Shown in pieces: positions 15,585-25,598 of a DNA stretch of 64,000 nt (position 1 is the stretch's first letter; each line of letters opens with the position of its first letter). The translations under genes and the position numbers were made by a program. The stretch covers positions 186,001 through 250,000 of the forward strand of contig NZ_CANLRG010000001.1 of the NCBI RefSeq assembly GCF_947493565.1. The letters are read 5' to 3'. Source of the DNA: an uncultured Lutibacter sp. Lineage in GTDB: Bacteria > Bacteroidota > Bacteroidia > Flavobacteriales > Flavobacteriaceae. The notes under the pieces are model-generated. The model saw only the letters and a program-made list of their open reading frames with translations. It was not told where the DNA came from and did no database searches.

Positions 15585-17876
15585 TTAATAGGCTATAACT
15601 GAGCCTTCTAATTTTTTTTGCGCTTGAGTTGGACTTTTGTACCAAACAGTTAATTCGTTACCACCACTAGCTTCGTGAAAATATATACTTATTGGATGCC
15701 ATCCTTTTTTTAAGGCGATCATTCCATCCTTTAGTATGGCTGCGTGGTTGCCACCATTGTTTACTACTAACTTGTTGTGAAGGTAAAGTAAGCTGCCATC
15801 ATCTGATTTTGTAGAAAATTGATACAAACCATCTTCTTCAGCTTTAAAATAACCTTTAAAAACCATCGATACTTGGTCTTTAGTTTCATACCCGGTTAAA
15901 TCAATTTTTTGTGTGGTTTTCCAAATTGGTTGAGTTGGCAATTTTACTTCTTCAACTACATTAAATTTATTTAAAGCAATCCATTGTTGGATATTTCCTA
16001 TTTTAGGCTCAATTTTTAAAGGCTCTTTATAGGTTTGCTTTTCAATAATTGCAGTTTTAACTTCACTAGCGTTGTTTCCTCTGTAAGCAATTGTTTTTAT
16101 AGTTGTATTTTTTGAAATAGTTAAAGGAGCTGTATATTTTAAAGAATTTTTAGTTGGTTGTGTACCATCTAAAGTATAATAAATATCCATACCACTTAAT
16201 GGGGTAGTTAAGGTTATTTTAGCTTCATCTAAAAATGCAATTTTATCAGCTAAACCTTCTACAGTAGGAATGTAATATTGTATATCTAAAAAATCTAATC
16301 TTTGATAATGATTTAATAGTTTTTGTTGAAAATCATCATAATTTTTATTGGACTTTGAGCTCCAGGCAGTTTCTGACAAAGCCAAAATTCTTGGAAAAGT
16401 TTGGTATTGCAATCTTTTAAAATTTGGAATTCTCTCGGACCATAAATTGGCTTGTACTCCTAGTACATGGGCTTCTTGCTCTTTGGTAAAATCTTCAGGA
16501 ACAGGTTCGTAATTATAAACTTTGTCAATTGGAGTTGCTTCATTAGTAAAGTCGAAATAATATTCAAAATCAGGACAAATAATCATATTAGAACCATTAT
16601 TTGCAGCTATGTATCTTGCTTTTGGAGCCCAGTTTCTCCACCACATTATTGTAGCATCGCTAGATAAGCCTCCATCTACAATTTCATCCCAACCTATTAA
16701 TTTTTTTCCTTTTGAATGTAAAAATTGTTCTATATCCTTATTGAAAAAAGACTGTAGTTCATGTTCATTTTTTAGCTTATTTTTTTGAATGGCTCTTTGG
16801 CAGTTTGGACATTTTTTCCATGAGTCAATATTTACTTCATCACCACCAATGTGTATATATTTTGAAGGAAATAACGCTGCAACTTCACTTAAAATATCTT
16901 TGGCAAATTGATACGAGGTTTCTTTCCCTAAACAGGCAGGTATTGAAAAGTGATTGCCCCAACCAGCTTTGCCTGTACAAGATAAATAAGGGTAATTATC
17001 GATAGCAGCTTTAAAATGACCAGGCATATCAATTTCAGGAATCACTTCTATATTTCTATCAGAAGCATAGCTAATAATTTCTTTGATTTGATTTTGAGTA
17101 AAAAAGCCTCCGTACATTTTTTGCCCATTTATTTCATGATAATGTTGTTCATCAATAGTAAATGAAGGGTTTATTTTGGCTAATTCTTTACATTCTTTAT
17201 CATGAGAACTTTCAATTCTCCAAGCGCCTTTTTGGGTTAATAATGGGTATTTTTTTATTTCAATTCTCCAGCCTTGGTCATCGGTTAAATGCATATGATA
17301 GGTATTCATTTTATACATTGCCATATAGTCTAAAAAAGTTTTTACATTTTCTAAACTAAAAAAATGACGACTGAAATCCATATGCATTCCTCTCCAAGAA
17401 AAACGAGGGCTGTCTTGGATAGTTACGCAAGGAACCAACCATTCTACATCCATAGGTTGTTTGCTTTCAATTTCAGCAGGAAGCAATTGTCTAAGCGTTT
17501 GTATTCCATAAAAATAACCTGCAGCATCATTAGCACTAATTACAATTTTGGAAGGAGAAACTTTTAAGGTGTAAGCTTCTGGTTCTAAACTTTCTACTTT
17601 TTTAAAAGTAATAGAAGCAGCTGAATTGGATTTTTTAACTGTAAAATTAAAGCCAGCCGCCTGTTTAAATAAATCGTTTAAATACGTAGCAGCCATTAGT
17701 TGATTATCCTCTTCAATTGAAATTTGAGTTGTGGAAGTGAATAAAAAAGATTCGTCTTCTAAAATTAGGTTTGTAGGCTCTGGTATAACTGAAATTTCAG
17801 AGTTTTGGAATGTTTTATTTTTTTGGGTACAACTAAAAATAGTTGAAATTAGGAGTAAAAAAAGTAGATTTTTCAT
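15585..17876 (-). CDS. GH20 beta-hexosaminidase with CHB_HEX_C and PA14 domains, lipoprotein
   Basis: 763 residues. The lipoprotein signal ends at Cys16 (IFSC). GH20b alpha/beta domain at about 28-150, then the GH20 barrel with HLTDDQGWR (about 196-204) and the catalytic pair Asp346-Glu347 in HIGGDEVNID. A chitobiase C-terminal-type domain follows (YTLDGTQPTKNS, about 555-615). The C-terminus is a PA14-like carbohydrate-binding domain (GYFKAEEDGLYQFSTKSDDGS to the end). It removes terminal beta-GlcNAc or beta-GalNAc by the substrate-assisted mechanism. The extra domains suggest contact with a polymer or cell surface. Gaps of 9 and 30 bases place it in the operon. Confidence 0.93.
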   Translation of the reverse strand: MKNLLFLLLISTIFSCTQKNKTFQNSEISVIPEPTNLILEDESFLFTSTTQISIEEDNQLMAATYLNDLFKQAAGFNFTVKKSNSAASITFKKVESLEPEAYTLKVSPSKIVISANDAAGYFYGIQTLRQLLPAEIESKQPMDVEWLVPCVTIQDSPRFSWRGMHMDFSRHFFSLENVKTFLDYMAMYKMNTYHMHLTDDQGWRIEIKKYPLLTQKGAWRIESSHDKECKELAKINPSFTIDEQHYHEINGQKMYGGFFTQNQIKEIISYASDRNIEVIPEIDMPGHFKAAIDNYPYLSCTGKAGWGNHFSIPACLGKETSYQFAKDILSEVAALFPSKYIHIGGDEVNIDSWKKCPNCQRAIQKNKLKNEHELQSFFNKDIEQFLHSKGKKLIGWDEIVDGGLSSDATIMWWRNWAPKARYIAANNGSNMIICPDFEYYFDFTNEATPIDKVYNYEPVPEDFTKEQEAHVLGVQANLWSERIPNFKRLQYQTFPRILALSETAWSSKSNKNYDDFQQKLLNHYQRLDFLDIQYYIPTVEGLADKIAFLDEAKITLTTPLSGMDIYYTLDGTQPTKNSLKYTAPLTISKNTTIKTIAYRGNNASEVKTAIIEKQTYKEPLKIEPKIGNIQQWIALNKFNVVEEVKLPTQPIWKTTQKIDLTGYETKDQVSMVFKGYFKAEEDGLYQFSTKSDDGSLLYLHNKLVVNNGGNHAAILKDGMIALKKGWHPISIYFHEASGGNELTVWYKSPTQAQKKLEGSVIAY

Positions 17877-17906
17877 AATTTATTTTAGGAATGAATTATA
17901 TTTTAA

Positions 17907-19508
17907 TTAAAGTTTATTAGCATAGTTAATCCCTTTATTTTTCCAATGTTGCTGCAATAATTTTAAGGCTTGTTTAAAAGTTTCAAAATTTTTAGCAGTT
18001 GTATTGGTCCATCCAACTTCAGCAAAAGCAGCAATTCTAGGGAAGGTTTGGTATGCTACATCATTGTTAGTTGGTGTCCATTCACTCCACATTTGACAGC
18101 CTAAGCCATAAATGTTTTTGTGGTATTTTTCTTCTAACCCTTCAGGAATAGGGTTAAAGTTATAAGCTTTTTGTAAACTAATTGATTTGTAACTGTAATC
18201 TAAATACGTGTTGCTATGTAAAGAATTTACAATACCATAACCTTTTTCTGCAGCTTCGGTAGCCAATTCTAAATTTCCTTTCCAAAAGTGAACCACTACA
18301 TTTTGCGCTAAAGATGTTTCAGCTTCTTTGTCGTGTTTTTTTTCTTCAAATCCTTTATGAATATTTTTTCCCATAATTTCATTCCACCCCATCATTCTTC
18401 TTCCTTTACTTTCAATAAATTTGGAGATATTATTTGTGAAATAAATTTGTAAATCGGCTGGTGTTTTCAAGCCTTTTTCTTTCATGTATTTTTGTACATG
18501 CTCGGCTTCTTCCCATACTTTATAACCAACTTCATCTCCTCCAATATGAATTACTTCTGATGGAAATAATTCAAATAATTCATTTAAAACATTTTTGATA
18601 AATTGTTGTACTTTTGGTTTGGTAACATCGTAATTGTCATAATGGCGACCAAATTTAACTGGAACTTCAATTTTTTTACCTAATGTACCCAACCAAGGAT
18701 AAGCTGCAATTGCTGCGCTAGAATGTCCAGGCATTTCAAATTCGGGAACTATAGTAATATGTTTAGCAGCCGCATAGGCAACAATTTCCTTTATTTCTTC
18801 TTGTGTGTAATAGCCACTATGTGTTTTTCCAGAAGTTTTACCGCTTCCCCAAGTTTCAATTTCTGAATCAGCTCTTGTAGCTCCAATTTCGGTAAGTTTA
18901 GGATATTTCTTTATTTCAATTCTCCAGCCAGCGTCATCGGTTAAGTGCCAATGAAAAATATTCATTTTTAATAAAGCCATTTCATCTAAGATTAATTTTA
19001 CAAAATCTTTTCCATGAAAATAACGAGATTCATCTAACATATATGCTCTCCAACCAAATTTTGGTGCATCTTCAATTTTTAATACTGGAAGTTTTATTGG
19101 AAGCTCTATGGTTTGTTGTTGAAGCAAAAATTGTTGTATCGTTTGAAATCCATAAAAAATACCTGTAAGTGAACCACCTGTAATAAGTATTTGATTTTTA
19201 GTAATGGACAATTGGTATGCTTCTTTAGCAAGATTATTAGCTAATTTTAGTACAATATTATTTTTATTTTTTTGTTGCGTATTTCCAATAGCTAATTTTA
19301 AGTGATAGCGATTGAATATAAAACTTTGAAACTGTTTTGCGGTTTCTAGAGTAGCTTCCGAAGCTACAATTTGAGTGTTTTTATGAATTTCAAAAAATCC
19401 ATTAAATATTTCTATTTGATTGGGTTTTGGAATGATATGAAACTCTGTTTGTTGTGCCATAGTTGGCAACCAAAATGTTAGAATTAAGAGAACTACTTTA
19501 ATTTTCAT
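17907..19508 (-). CDS. GH20 beta-hexosaminidase, secreted
   Basis: 533 residues with a Sec signal peptide (about 1-19, ending TMAQQ). GH20b domain, then the catalytic barrel with HWHLTDDAGWR and Asp325-Glu326 (HIGGDEVGY). No accessory domains, unlike the other two GH20 enzymes, so it is likely a periplasmic exo-hexosaminidase acting on short products. An internal HGFEEKKHDKEAE loop (about 391-405) is Lys/Glu-rich. Separated by 14 and 30 bases from its neighbours. Whether it prefers GlcNAc or GalNAc is unclear. Confidence 0.93.
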   Translation of the reverse strand: MKIKVVLLILTFWLPTMAQQTEFHIIPKPNQIEIFNGFFEIHKNTQIVASEATLETAKQFQSFIFNRYHLKLAIGNTQQKNKNNIVLKLANNLAKEAYQLSITKNQILITGGSLTGIFYGFQTIQQFLLQQQTIELPIKLPVLKIEDAPKFGWRAYMLDESRYFHGKDFVKLILDEMALLKMNIFHWHLTDDAGWRIEIKKYPKLTEIGATRADSEIETWGSGKTSGKTHSGYYTQEEIKEIVAYAAAKHITIVPEFEMPGHSSAAIAAYPWLGTLGKKIEVPVKFGRHYDNYDVTKPKVQQFIKNVLNELFELFPSEVIHIGGDEVGYKVWEEAEHVQKYMKEKGLKTPADLQIYFTNNISKFIESKGRRMMGWNEIMGKNIHKGFEEKKHDKEAETSLAQNVVVHFWKGNLELATEAAEKGYGIVNSLHSNTYLDYSYKSISLQKAYNFNPIPEGLEEKYHKNIYGLGCQMWSEWTPTNNDVAYQTFPRIAAFAEVGWTNTTAKNFETFKQALKLLQQHWKNKGINYANKL

Positions 19509-19522
19509 GGGTTCTGTATTTT

Positions 19523-21004
19523 TTATTGATTGGTTTCGTTAATTTCGGTTCTCCAAGCTTGATGAATATTTTTTAATTCATTCATAATTTTTGGATACTG
19601 TTTTGCCAAATTGGTAGTTTCGCCTGGGTCGTTTTCTAAATTGTATAAATACGTTCCATACTCCATTTCAACCATTTCGTATTCAGAATTGCTTTTGGCT
19701 TTGTCACTGGCAGTTCTTAATTTCCATGAGCCTTTTCTTACTGCTGTTTGGGCATTATTATCCCATACTAAAAACTCGTGTTGTAACTTATTATTAGTTC
19801 CGTTTAATACATCATACATGTTAATTCCATCAATATTAGAAGGAATGTCAATACCTGTTGCTGCACAAATAGTTGGTAAAATATCCATAGCACTTACAAC
19901 ATTATTTAATGTTTTTCCTTTTTGAAAATTTTGTGGATATGTAATTATTAGTGGAACTCGAATACCTCCCTCATATAAAGTATATTTTGAACCTTTAAAT
20001 GGGGCGTTATTTGCATAAATAGGAGTGGAGCCTCCATTGTCGCTTATAAAAATTAGGATAGTATTTTCTAATAAATGCTCCTCTTTTAAATAGCTAGTTA
20101 TTTTCCCAATTTCAGTATCTAAATAATCTAACTGACCTAAGTATAAAGCTCTACCTTCAGGATTGTTTGGGTATCGTGCTTTTTGATACCAATCGTAATA
20201 TTCTTCTTTAGCAGGATCCCAATCTTCTAAGCCTTTTAATCCCTTTTTTTCTAAATATTCTTTAGGAAGTTGATGTGTAAAGTTATGAACTGCATTGAAA
20301 GATACTTGTAAAAAGAACGGATTGTTTTTGTTTTTATGAATAAAATTTCGAGCCTTTACTCCAAAGATTTCTGTTGAAAATCCAATGGTATCAAACTTAG
20401 ACTTATTTTTCCAAAAAGCTTGTTGCCTTAAACTTTGTCCTTTTTTATGATGTTCTTCCTTAACTTTTTGAAAAGCCGTTTCTATTGAGTCTGTATGATT
20501 TAAATAATGTTTACGGGCAGAAGTATTTCCAAAATAATAGTCAAACCCATGATTTAAAGGGAAGCTTCTATTATCAGTCTGATAGTCATTAGAACCATAA
20601 TGAACTTTTCCTACATAACCAGTAGCATAGTTTTTTTGTTTCAATAGTTCTGGAATGGTTTTATAATTGTTATTATGAATACCTTTTCCTCCGTACCAAA
20701 AAGTTCCCCAGCGATGTTGATAACTTCCGGTGATTAATCCACCTCTTGAAGGGCTACAAATGGATGAAGTAGCGTATGCATTGTTAAAATATACCCCATT
20801 TTTAGCAAGTTCATCAATATTGGGTGTTTTTACATCTGTGGCTAAACCAGTATGACTCATATCAGCAAAGCCTAAATCGTCCACAACTATTAGAACAATA
20901 TTAGGTGATTTATTCACTAAATTGGTTTCTCTTTTTTTTTCACTACATGAGCTACATAAAATGCAGAAAACAAAACTTAAAACAAGGAGGTAATATTTCA
21001 TCAT
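19523..21004 (-). CDS. S1-family sulfatase, lipoprotein
   Basis: 493 residues; lipoprotein signal ending at Cys20 (ILCSSC). Motifs: NIVLIVVDDLGFADM, formylglycine CSPSR at Cys83, GKVHYGSND, IFISDNGGSTP and APFKGSKYTLYEGGIRVPL. The region WYGGKGIHNNNYKTIPELL is distinctive for this copy. The start shares base 21004 with the stop of the next sulfatase upstream, so they are coupled. Substrate position unknown. Confidence 0.92.
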   Translation of the reverse strand: MMKYYLLVLSFVFCILCSSCSEKKRETNLVNKSPNIVLIVVDDLGFADMSHTGLATDVKTPNIDELAKNGVYFNNAYATSSICSPSRGGLITGSYQHRWGTFWYGGKGIHNNNYKTIPELLKQKNYATGYVGKVHYGSNDYQTDNRSFPLNHGFDYYFGNTSARKHYLNHTDSIETAFQKVKEEHHKKGQSLRQQAFWKNKSKFDTIGFSTEIFGVKARNFIHKNKNNPFFLQVSFNAVHNFTHQLPKEYLEKKGLKGLEDWDPAKEEYYDWYQKARYPNNPEGRALYLGQLDYLDTEIGKITSYLKEEHLLENTILIFISDNGGSTPIYANNAPFKGSKYTLYEGGIRVPLIITYPQNFQKGKTLNNVVSAMDILPTICAATGIDIPSNIDGINMYDVLNGTNNKLQHEFLVWDNNAQTAVRKGSWKLRTASDKAKSNSEYEMVEMEYGTYLYNLENDPGETTNLAKQYPKIMNELKNIHQAWRTEINETNQ

Positions 21005-22506
21005 TAATTTTTGGTTTTAGGATTATGATAATCAGCACCTTTTTCACTTTTTTCACAAGATTTAACCCAATCAAATAGTTCTTTTTTTAATTGGTTGGCT
21101 ATTTTAGGGTATTTATTAATAATGTTATTTTTTTCTTTGGGGTCATTTATAAGATGGTACATTTCGAAAGCCTTATCCTTCCCATTTCTAATTAGCTTAT
21201 AAGTATCATTTACCCATGACATTTTATCTGGGTATTGGAATCCTATGCCAGAATATCTTTCTTTTTGATTTCCATAAATGGCATTGGTTAAATCAATTCC
21301 ATCAATAGGATAGGTACTCTTATTTTTTATATTTAACATAGCCAAAATTGTAGGAAAATAATCACTAGTTACCGAAGCTATATTGGTGGTTTTTCCTGAA
21401 GGTATTTGTTGAGGCCAAATACAAAATGAAGGAACTAACAAACCGCCTTCATATAAATCTCTTTTTTTCCCTCTGTAGATTCCAGCAGTAGCTGGAGTGT
21501 TTACTTCAGGACCATTATCTGAAGCAAACCAAATCATTGTATTATTTGCTGCTTTTTGTTTTTTTAAAAAATCATAGAGTCTCCCAATTTGAGTATCCAT
21601 TGCGGTGATACTTCCATAATACAATTGTTCTTGATGGGTATATTTAGAATATATATCTCTATTTTTTTTATCAGTTACCACTGGTAAATGTGGGGTATGT
21701 ATCCAAATTACTGTAAAAAAAGGAGTGTTGCTTTTTATGGCTTTAGCTATAAAAGGAATGGCTTTATCCATGATAATTTTAGTGTTTTCTCCTTCAATAT
21801 CTTTTACTAATGCTTTTTCGTCTTTACCTGTCCAATAGGATGTACCGTAATTTTTGGTTTTTTTATTTTCTATTGCAGACCAACCATATCTCCAACTTTC
21901 ACCTTGCTTTTCATCAAAAATTTCAGGATACACTAAAGGATCAAAAGTTGGTATTTTAGATTCGGTTACAAAATACTCATCAAACCCATGCATATCTGGG
22001 GTAGAGTAGTGTTTATAATTATCAGGTTTTCCTCTGTTGGCATCTTTTTCTTTTGTTGTAAGTGTTCCTAAATGCCATTTCCCAAAAATTCCTGTTTGAT
22101 ATCCTTCATCTTTTAAAATCTCAGATAGTGTAATTTCCTCTTTTTTTAATTTTCCTGTATTTGCAGTATAAATACCTTGTCTATAAGGATTTCTACCAGT
22201 TAAGCAACTTGCTCTTGTAGGTGAACAAACTGGAGCAGCCGCATAAAATCGTTTAAAAGTAATGCCATTATTTGCGAGTTGATCTAAGTTAGGGGTTTTA
22301 ATGATTTTATTTCCGTTAAAACCTACATCTCCCCAACCTAAATCATCTGCCATAATTAAGATAATATTTGGTCTGTCAGTTGTTTTGATTTTGTTTTGTG
22401 AAAAAATAAAGTTAACGGATCCTATATACAAACAAAATAGTAAAATACGTTTAGTATTTTTTAGCTTATTGTGTATTTTAAACGAAGTAATCATATTGCT
22501 AGTCAT
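21004..22506 (-). CDS. S1-family sulfatase, secreted
   Basis: 500 residues. A long N-terminal lead precedes a Sec signal (RILLFCLYIGSVNFIFSQ, about 20-37); a start at Met5 is also possible. Motifs: NIILIMADDLGWGDVG, formylglycine CSPTR at Cys94, GKWHLGTL, IWFASDNGPEVNTPAT and RGKKRDLYEGGLLVP. It follows the widest gap in the operon (133 bases), which holds a 14-bp perfect palindrome, so a second promoter may start here. Confidence 0.92.
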   Translation of the reverse strand: MTSNMITSFKIHNKLKNTKRILLFCLYIGSVNFIFSQNKIKTTDRPNIILIMADDLGWGDVGFNGNKIIKTPNLDQLANNGITFKRFYAAAPVCSPTRASCLTGRNPYRQGIYTANTGKLKKEEITLSEILKDEGYQTGIFGKWHLGTLTTKEKDANRGKPDNYKHYSTPDMHGFDEYFVTESKIPTFDPLVYPEIFDEKQGESWRYGWSAIENKKTKNYGTSYWTGKDEKALVKDIEGENTKIIMDKAIPFIAKAIKSNTPFFTVIWIHTPHLPVVTDKKNRDIYSKYTHQEQLYYGSITAMDTQIGRLYDFLKKQKAANNTMIWFASDNGPEVNTPATAGIYRGKKRDLYEGGLLVPSFCIWPQQIPSGKTTNIASVTSDYFPTILAMLNIKNKSTYPIDGIDLTNAIYGNQKERYSGIGFQYPDKMSWVNDTYKLIRNGKDKAFEMYHLINDPKEKNNIINKYPKIANQLKKELFDWVKSCEKSEKGADYHNPKTKN

Positions 22507-22548
22507 TTTTAAGCTATCACTTTTTTGCCTTTTAGTTACTCAAAATAA

Positions 22549-22562
22549 TGTGTTCGAACACA
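22549..22562. promoter_or_regulatory. 14-bp perfect palindrome in the internal operon gap
   Basis: TGTGTTCGAACACA lies 43-56 bases upstream of the sulfatase start at 22506, in the only sizeable gap of the minus-strand operon. Its place and symmetry suit an operator for a dimeric regulator. No regulator gene is in the window, and no second copy was found. Confidence 0.35.
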
Positions 22563-22639
22563 CAAATATAGTTTGAATTCAGATGTTATCAAAAGTATTA
22601 CAGTAATTTCTATAGTATTATTATTAATTTTTAATTGTT

Positions 22640-24202
22640 CTAATAGGTGTTTAGGAGTTCATTTATTATAGGGTAATTATCATCAGTATCGCCATAAGCT
22701 TTTCGTTGCTTTACCAATTCTAATTTCATATCTTTAATAATCTCAGCATAATTAGGGTTTTGGTATTGATTATGATTTTCATGTGGATCATTTGCTAAAT
22801 CATAAAATTCCCAAGTTGGAGCTGTGGTTTCATTGGAAGAACCAGTCATATCTAATGCTTGACCATAGAAAAACGCCAATTTGTACTGTTCATTTCTAAT
22901 TCCAAAATGACCCGGTCTTACTGGATAGTGTTGCCAATAACGGTAGTAGGCTGATTTTCTCCAATTGTTAGGAGTGTTCCCTTTTAAATTTTCTCTAAAA
23001 CTTCTTCCTTGAATAGAGGCAGGAATTTTGACTCCTGCATAGTCAGCCATTAATGCTGGAAAATCAATATTTAAAATAAGATCATCAATTCTTTTACCGC
23101 CTTTTAGTTCTTTCGGATATCTAATTACAAAAGGCATTCTAAGAGATTCTTCATAAATTAAACGTTTGTCAAAAAAGCCATGTTCTCCTAAAAAGTATCC
23201 TTGATCGGCAGTATAAATAACCACCGTGTTTTCTGCCAATCCCGAATTTTCTAAATAGTCCAATAGCTTTCCAATATTATCATCAATAGCTGCACCAGAT
23301 CTCATAAAATCCTTGACAAGTTTTTGATAAATATGTTTTCTAGCAGTGATGGAATCCATTCCTTTAACTGAAAATGGAAGTTCAGGATATTTACACCACC
23401 AACTATCTGGATCAGCTGAAGCTGTTTCCCATCGTAACCCCAAATTTTCTAGAGTTTGACCCTCAAAGGTTCTTTCAGAATTTTTTGAATAAAAATCTAG
23501 TAAGTTAGCTGGTTCTGGAATTTCAATATCTTTAAATAAATCTTTAAATCTTTCAGGAAAATCAAAAGGTTCATGAGTTGCTTTAAAATGAGTCATTAAC
23601 ATAAAAGGTTTGCTATGATCTCTTTGCTCTAACCATTTGATTGATAAATTTGTAATTACATCAGTTGAAAAGCCTTTATGGATATCCCATTCTTCAGCAG
23701 GTTTGTAAAAGTTTTCTGAAGTTCTTAAAATAGGATCCCAATACCTGCCTTGATCGTGTAAAATATTGTAATAATCAAAGCCGCTAGGTTCTTTTTTTAA
23801 ATGCCATTTTCCAATAATTGCTGTTTGGTATCCATTTTTTTGTAGCACTTTAGCAATGTTTAAACTATCAGGGTTTAACGCATCATTTAATGTGTATACC
23901 CCATTTTTATGACTATATTGTCCAGTTAAAATGGTTGCTCTGCTAGGTACGCATATAGAGTTGGTACAAAAGGCATTATTTAAAACCACACCTTCATTAG
24001 CTAATTGTGTGATATTTGGAGTTTTTACATAATCTTTTAAAACACCACCATAAATACCCCAAGCTTGAGAAGTATGATCATCAGACATTATAAATACGAT
24101 ATTTGGTGGTACATTAACAACTTCTTTTTTTTCAGGGGTACAACTTATAAAAAGTAGAAGTAGTAAATTTATAAAAGTAATGTAGTTAGTTTTTAGACTC
24201 AT
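22640..24202 (-). CDS. S1-family sulfatase, N-acetylglucosamine-6-sulfatase-like, lipoprotein
   Basis: 520 residues; lipoprotein signal ending at Cys21 (LLLFISC). Motifs: NIVFIMSDDHTSQAWG, formylglycine CVPSR at Cys84, GKWHLKKEPSGFDYY and TADQGYFLGEHGFFDKRLIYEESLRMP. SDDH in place of DDxG and the DQG-FLGEHG-FDKR block are shared with the sulfatase at 34620 and are what I associate with subfamily S1_11 (GlcNAc-6-O-sulfatases of mucin and glycosaminoglycan degraders). It overlaps the upstream sulfatase by 17 bases. Subfamily is an inference from memory. Confidence 0.9.
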   Translation of the reverse strand: MSLKTNYITFINLLLLLFISCTPEKKEVVNVPPNIVFIMSDDHTSQAWGIYGGVLKDYVKTPNITQLANEGVVLNNAFCTNSICVPSRATILTGQYSHKNGVYTLNDALNPDSLNIAKVLQKNGYQTAIIGKWHLKKEPSGFDYYNILHDQGRYWDPILRTSENFYKPAEEWDIHKGFSTDVITNLSIKWLEQRDHSKPFMLMTHFKATHEPFDFPERFKDLFKDIEIPEPANLLDFYSKNSERTFEGQTLENLGLRWETASADPDSWWCKYPELPFSVKGMDSITARKHIYQKLVKDFMRSGAAIDDNIGKLLDYLENSGLAENTVVIYTADQGYFLGEHGFFDKRLIYEESLRMPFVIRYPKELKGGKRIDDLILNIDFPALMADYAGVKIPASIQGRSFRENLKGNTPNNWRKSAYYRYWQHYPVRPGHFGIRNEQYKLAFFYGQALDMTGSSNETTAPTWEFYDLANDPHENHNQYQNPNYAEIIKDMKLELVKQRKAYGDTDDNYPIINELLNTY

Positions 24203-25598
24203 TTTGATGTTCGTTTTTATAAGTTGGATTTAATTTAGTAGGAATGGGTGCTTTTGTTTGTATCCTTAAATCATTTAATAAGATTAATAATTTCTTTACT
24301 TTTTTGGTATGGCTTTCTAGTAAATTATGATTTTCAGAAATATCATCCTTTAAATTGTAAAGTTCAATTTCGTTATTTTCATAATAGTAATGCAACTTCC
24401 ATTTTCCATATCTTATGGTAGAACCTGGTCTTGTTCTAAAATAAGGATCTCTTCCTGTGTCATTATTAAAACCTTTTTCGGCTTGTAAATAAATCGGAAA
24501 ATGCCAAAATAAAGGGCGTTTTTTAAAGGTTCCTTTATTAAATAAGATAGGAGTTAAGCTTTGACCATCTTGTGGTTGGGTTTTAGGGGCTTTGGTGTTT
24601 GTAATTTCTAAAAATGTTGGATAAAAATCAATATTATTAACTGGAGTTTCGGAAATTGTATTTGGTTTAATTTTAGCTTCCCAATTAATGATAAGTGGAA
24701 CACGAACTCCTCCTTCATAATAAGAGCCCTTCCCATGTTTTAAAGGGGTTTGTTTGGAAACTGAGTACAAGCCGCCATTGTCTGATGTAACAATAATAAG
24801 TGTTTTTTGAGTTAGATTTAAATTTTTGAGAGCGCTCATTAATTTACCAATATTGCTATCCATCGCTTCAACCATTGCAGCGTAAGTTGGATTGAAATGA
24901 TTTTTAGTTGGCTTCTTTTGGTTGTATTTATCAATGAGCTCTTTTTTCCCCTGAATTGGTGTGTGAACTGTATAGTAAGTTAAATACAAAAAAAAAGGAG
25001 CGTTTTTGTTTTTATTGATAAATGTTATGGCTTCATTGGTTAACCTATCCGTTAAATACTCACCAATAGGTCCATCTTTTAGATTCGGGTTTTTGTAAGG
25101 ACTAAAGTAGGTTTGAGGATGTCCAGCATGAGTTCCTCCAACATTATAATCAAAACCTTGTGTTTTTGGAGTTTTACCTAAATGCCATTTACCAATAGAA
25201 GCGGTTGTATATCCTGATTTTTTTAAAGCTTCAGCAATAGTTATTATAGAATCATGAAGTACAGTGGTATTTTTAATTGGAATTAATTTACGATGTTTAC
25301 TTTTTCCTCTATCAGAATTATTCACGGTATAAATTCCATGTCTTGGGCTGTACATGCCTGAAAGTAATCCAGCTCTACTGGGAGCACAATTTGCAGCTGA
25401 AGCATACGCATTGGTAAACCTTATGCCTTTAGCAGCGAGTTTATCTATATTAGGGGTTTCATAATATGTACTTCCATAACATGAGAGATCTGTCCATCCT
25501 AAATCATCAATATTGATATATACAATATTAGGTTTATTTTGGTTATATCCTATCGTTGAAATGAAAAGACATAAACTTATAAAAATATTTTTAATCAT
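24186..25598 (-). CDS. S1-family sulfatase, secreted
   Basis: 470 residues, the shortest sulfatase here, with a Sec signal (about 1-20, STIGYNQ). Motifs: NIVYINIDDLGWTDLSCYGS, formylglycine CAPSR at Cys71, GIYTVNNSDRGKSKHRKLIP, GKWHLGKTPKTQGFDYN and TSDNGG. The GIYTV-Rg-rkLIP block resembles subfamily S1_16 (4-O-sulfatases on Gal/GalNAc), stated with low certainty. Its stop overlaps the next gene by 17 bases and its start shares a base with the previous stop: tight coupling. Confidence 0.91.
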   Translation of the reverse strand: MIKNIFISLCLFISTIGYNQNKPNIVYINIDDLGWTDLSCYGSTYYETPNIDKLAAKGIRFTNAYASAANCAPSRAGLLSGMYSPRHGIYTVNNSDRGKSKHRKLIPIKNTTVLHDSIITIAEALKKSGYTTASIGKWHLGKTPKTQGFDYNVGGTHAGHPQTYFSPYKNPNLKDGPIGEYLTDRLTNEAITFINKNKNAPFFLYLTYYTVHTPIQGKKELIDKYNQKKPTKNHFNPTYAAMVEAMDSNIGKLMSALKNLNLTQKTLIIVTSDNGGLYSVSKQTPLKHGKGSYYEGGVRVPLIINWEAKIKPNTISETPVNNIDFYPTFLEITNTKAPKTQPQDGQSLTPILFNKGTFKKRPLFWHFPIYLQAEKGFNNDTGRDPYFRTRPGSTIRYGKWKLHYYYENNEIELYNLKDDISENHNLLESHTKKVKKLLILLNDLRIQTKAPIPTKLNPTYKNEHQNESKN

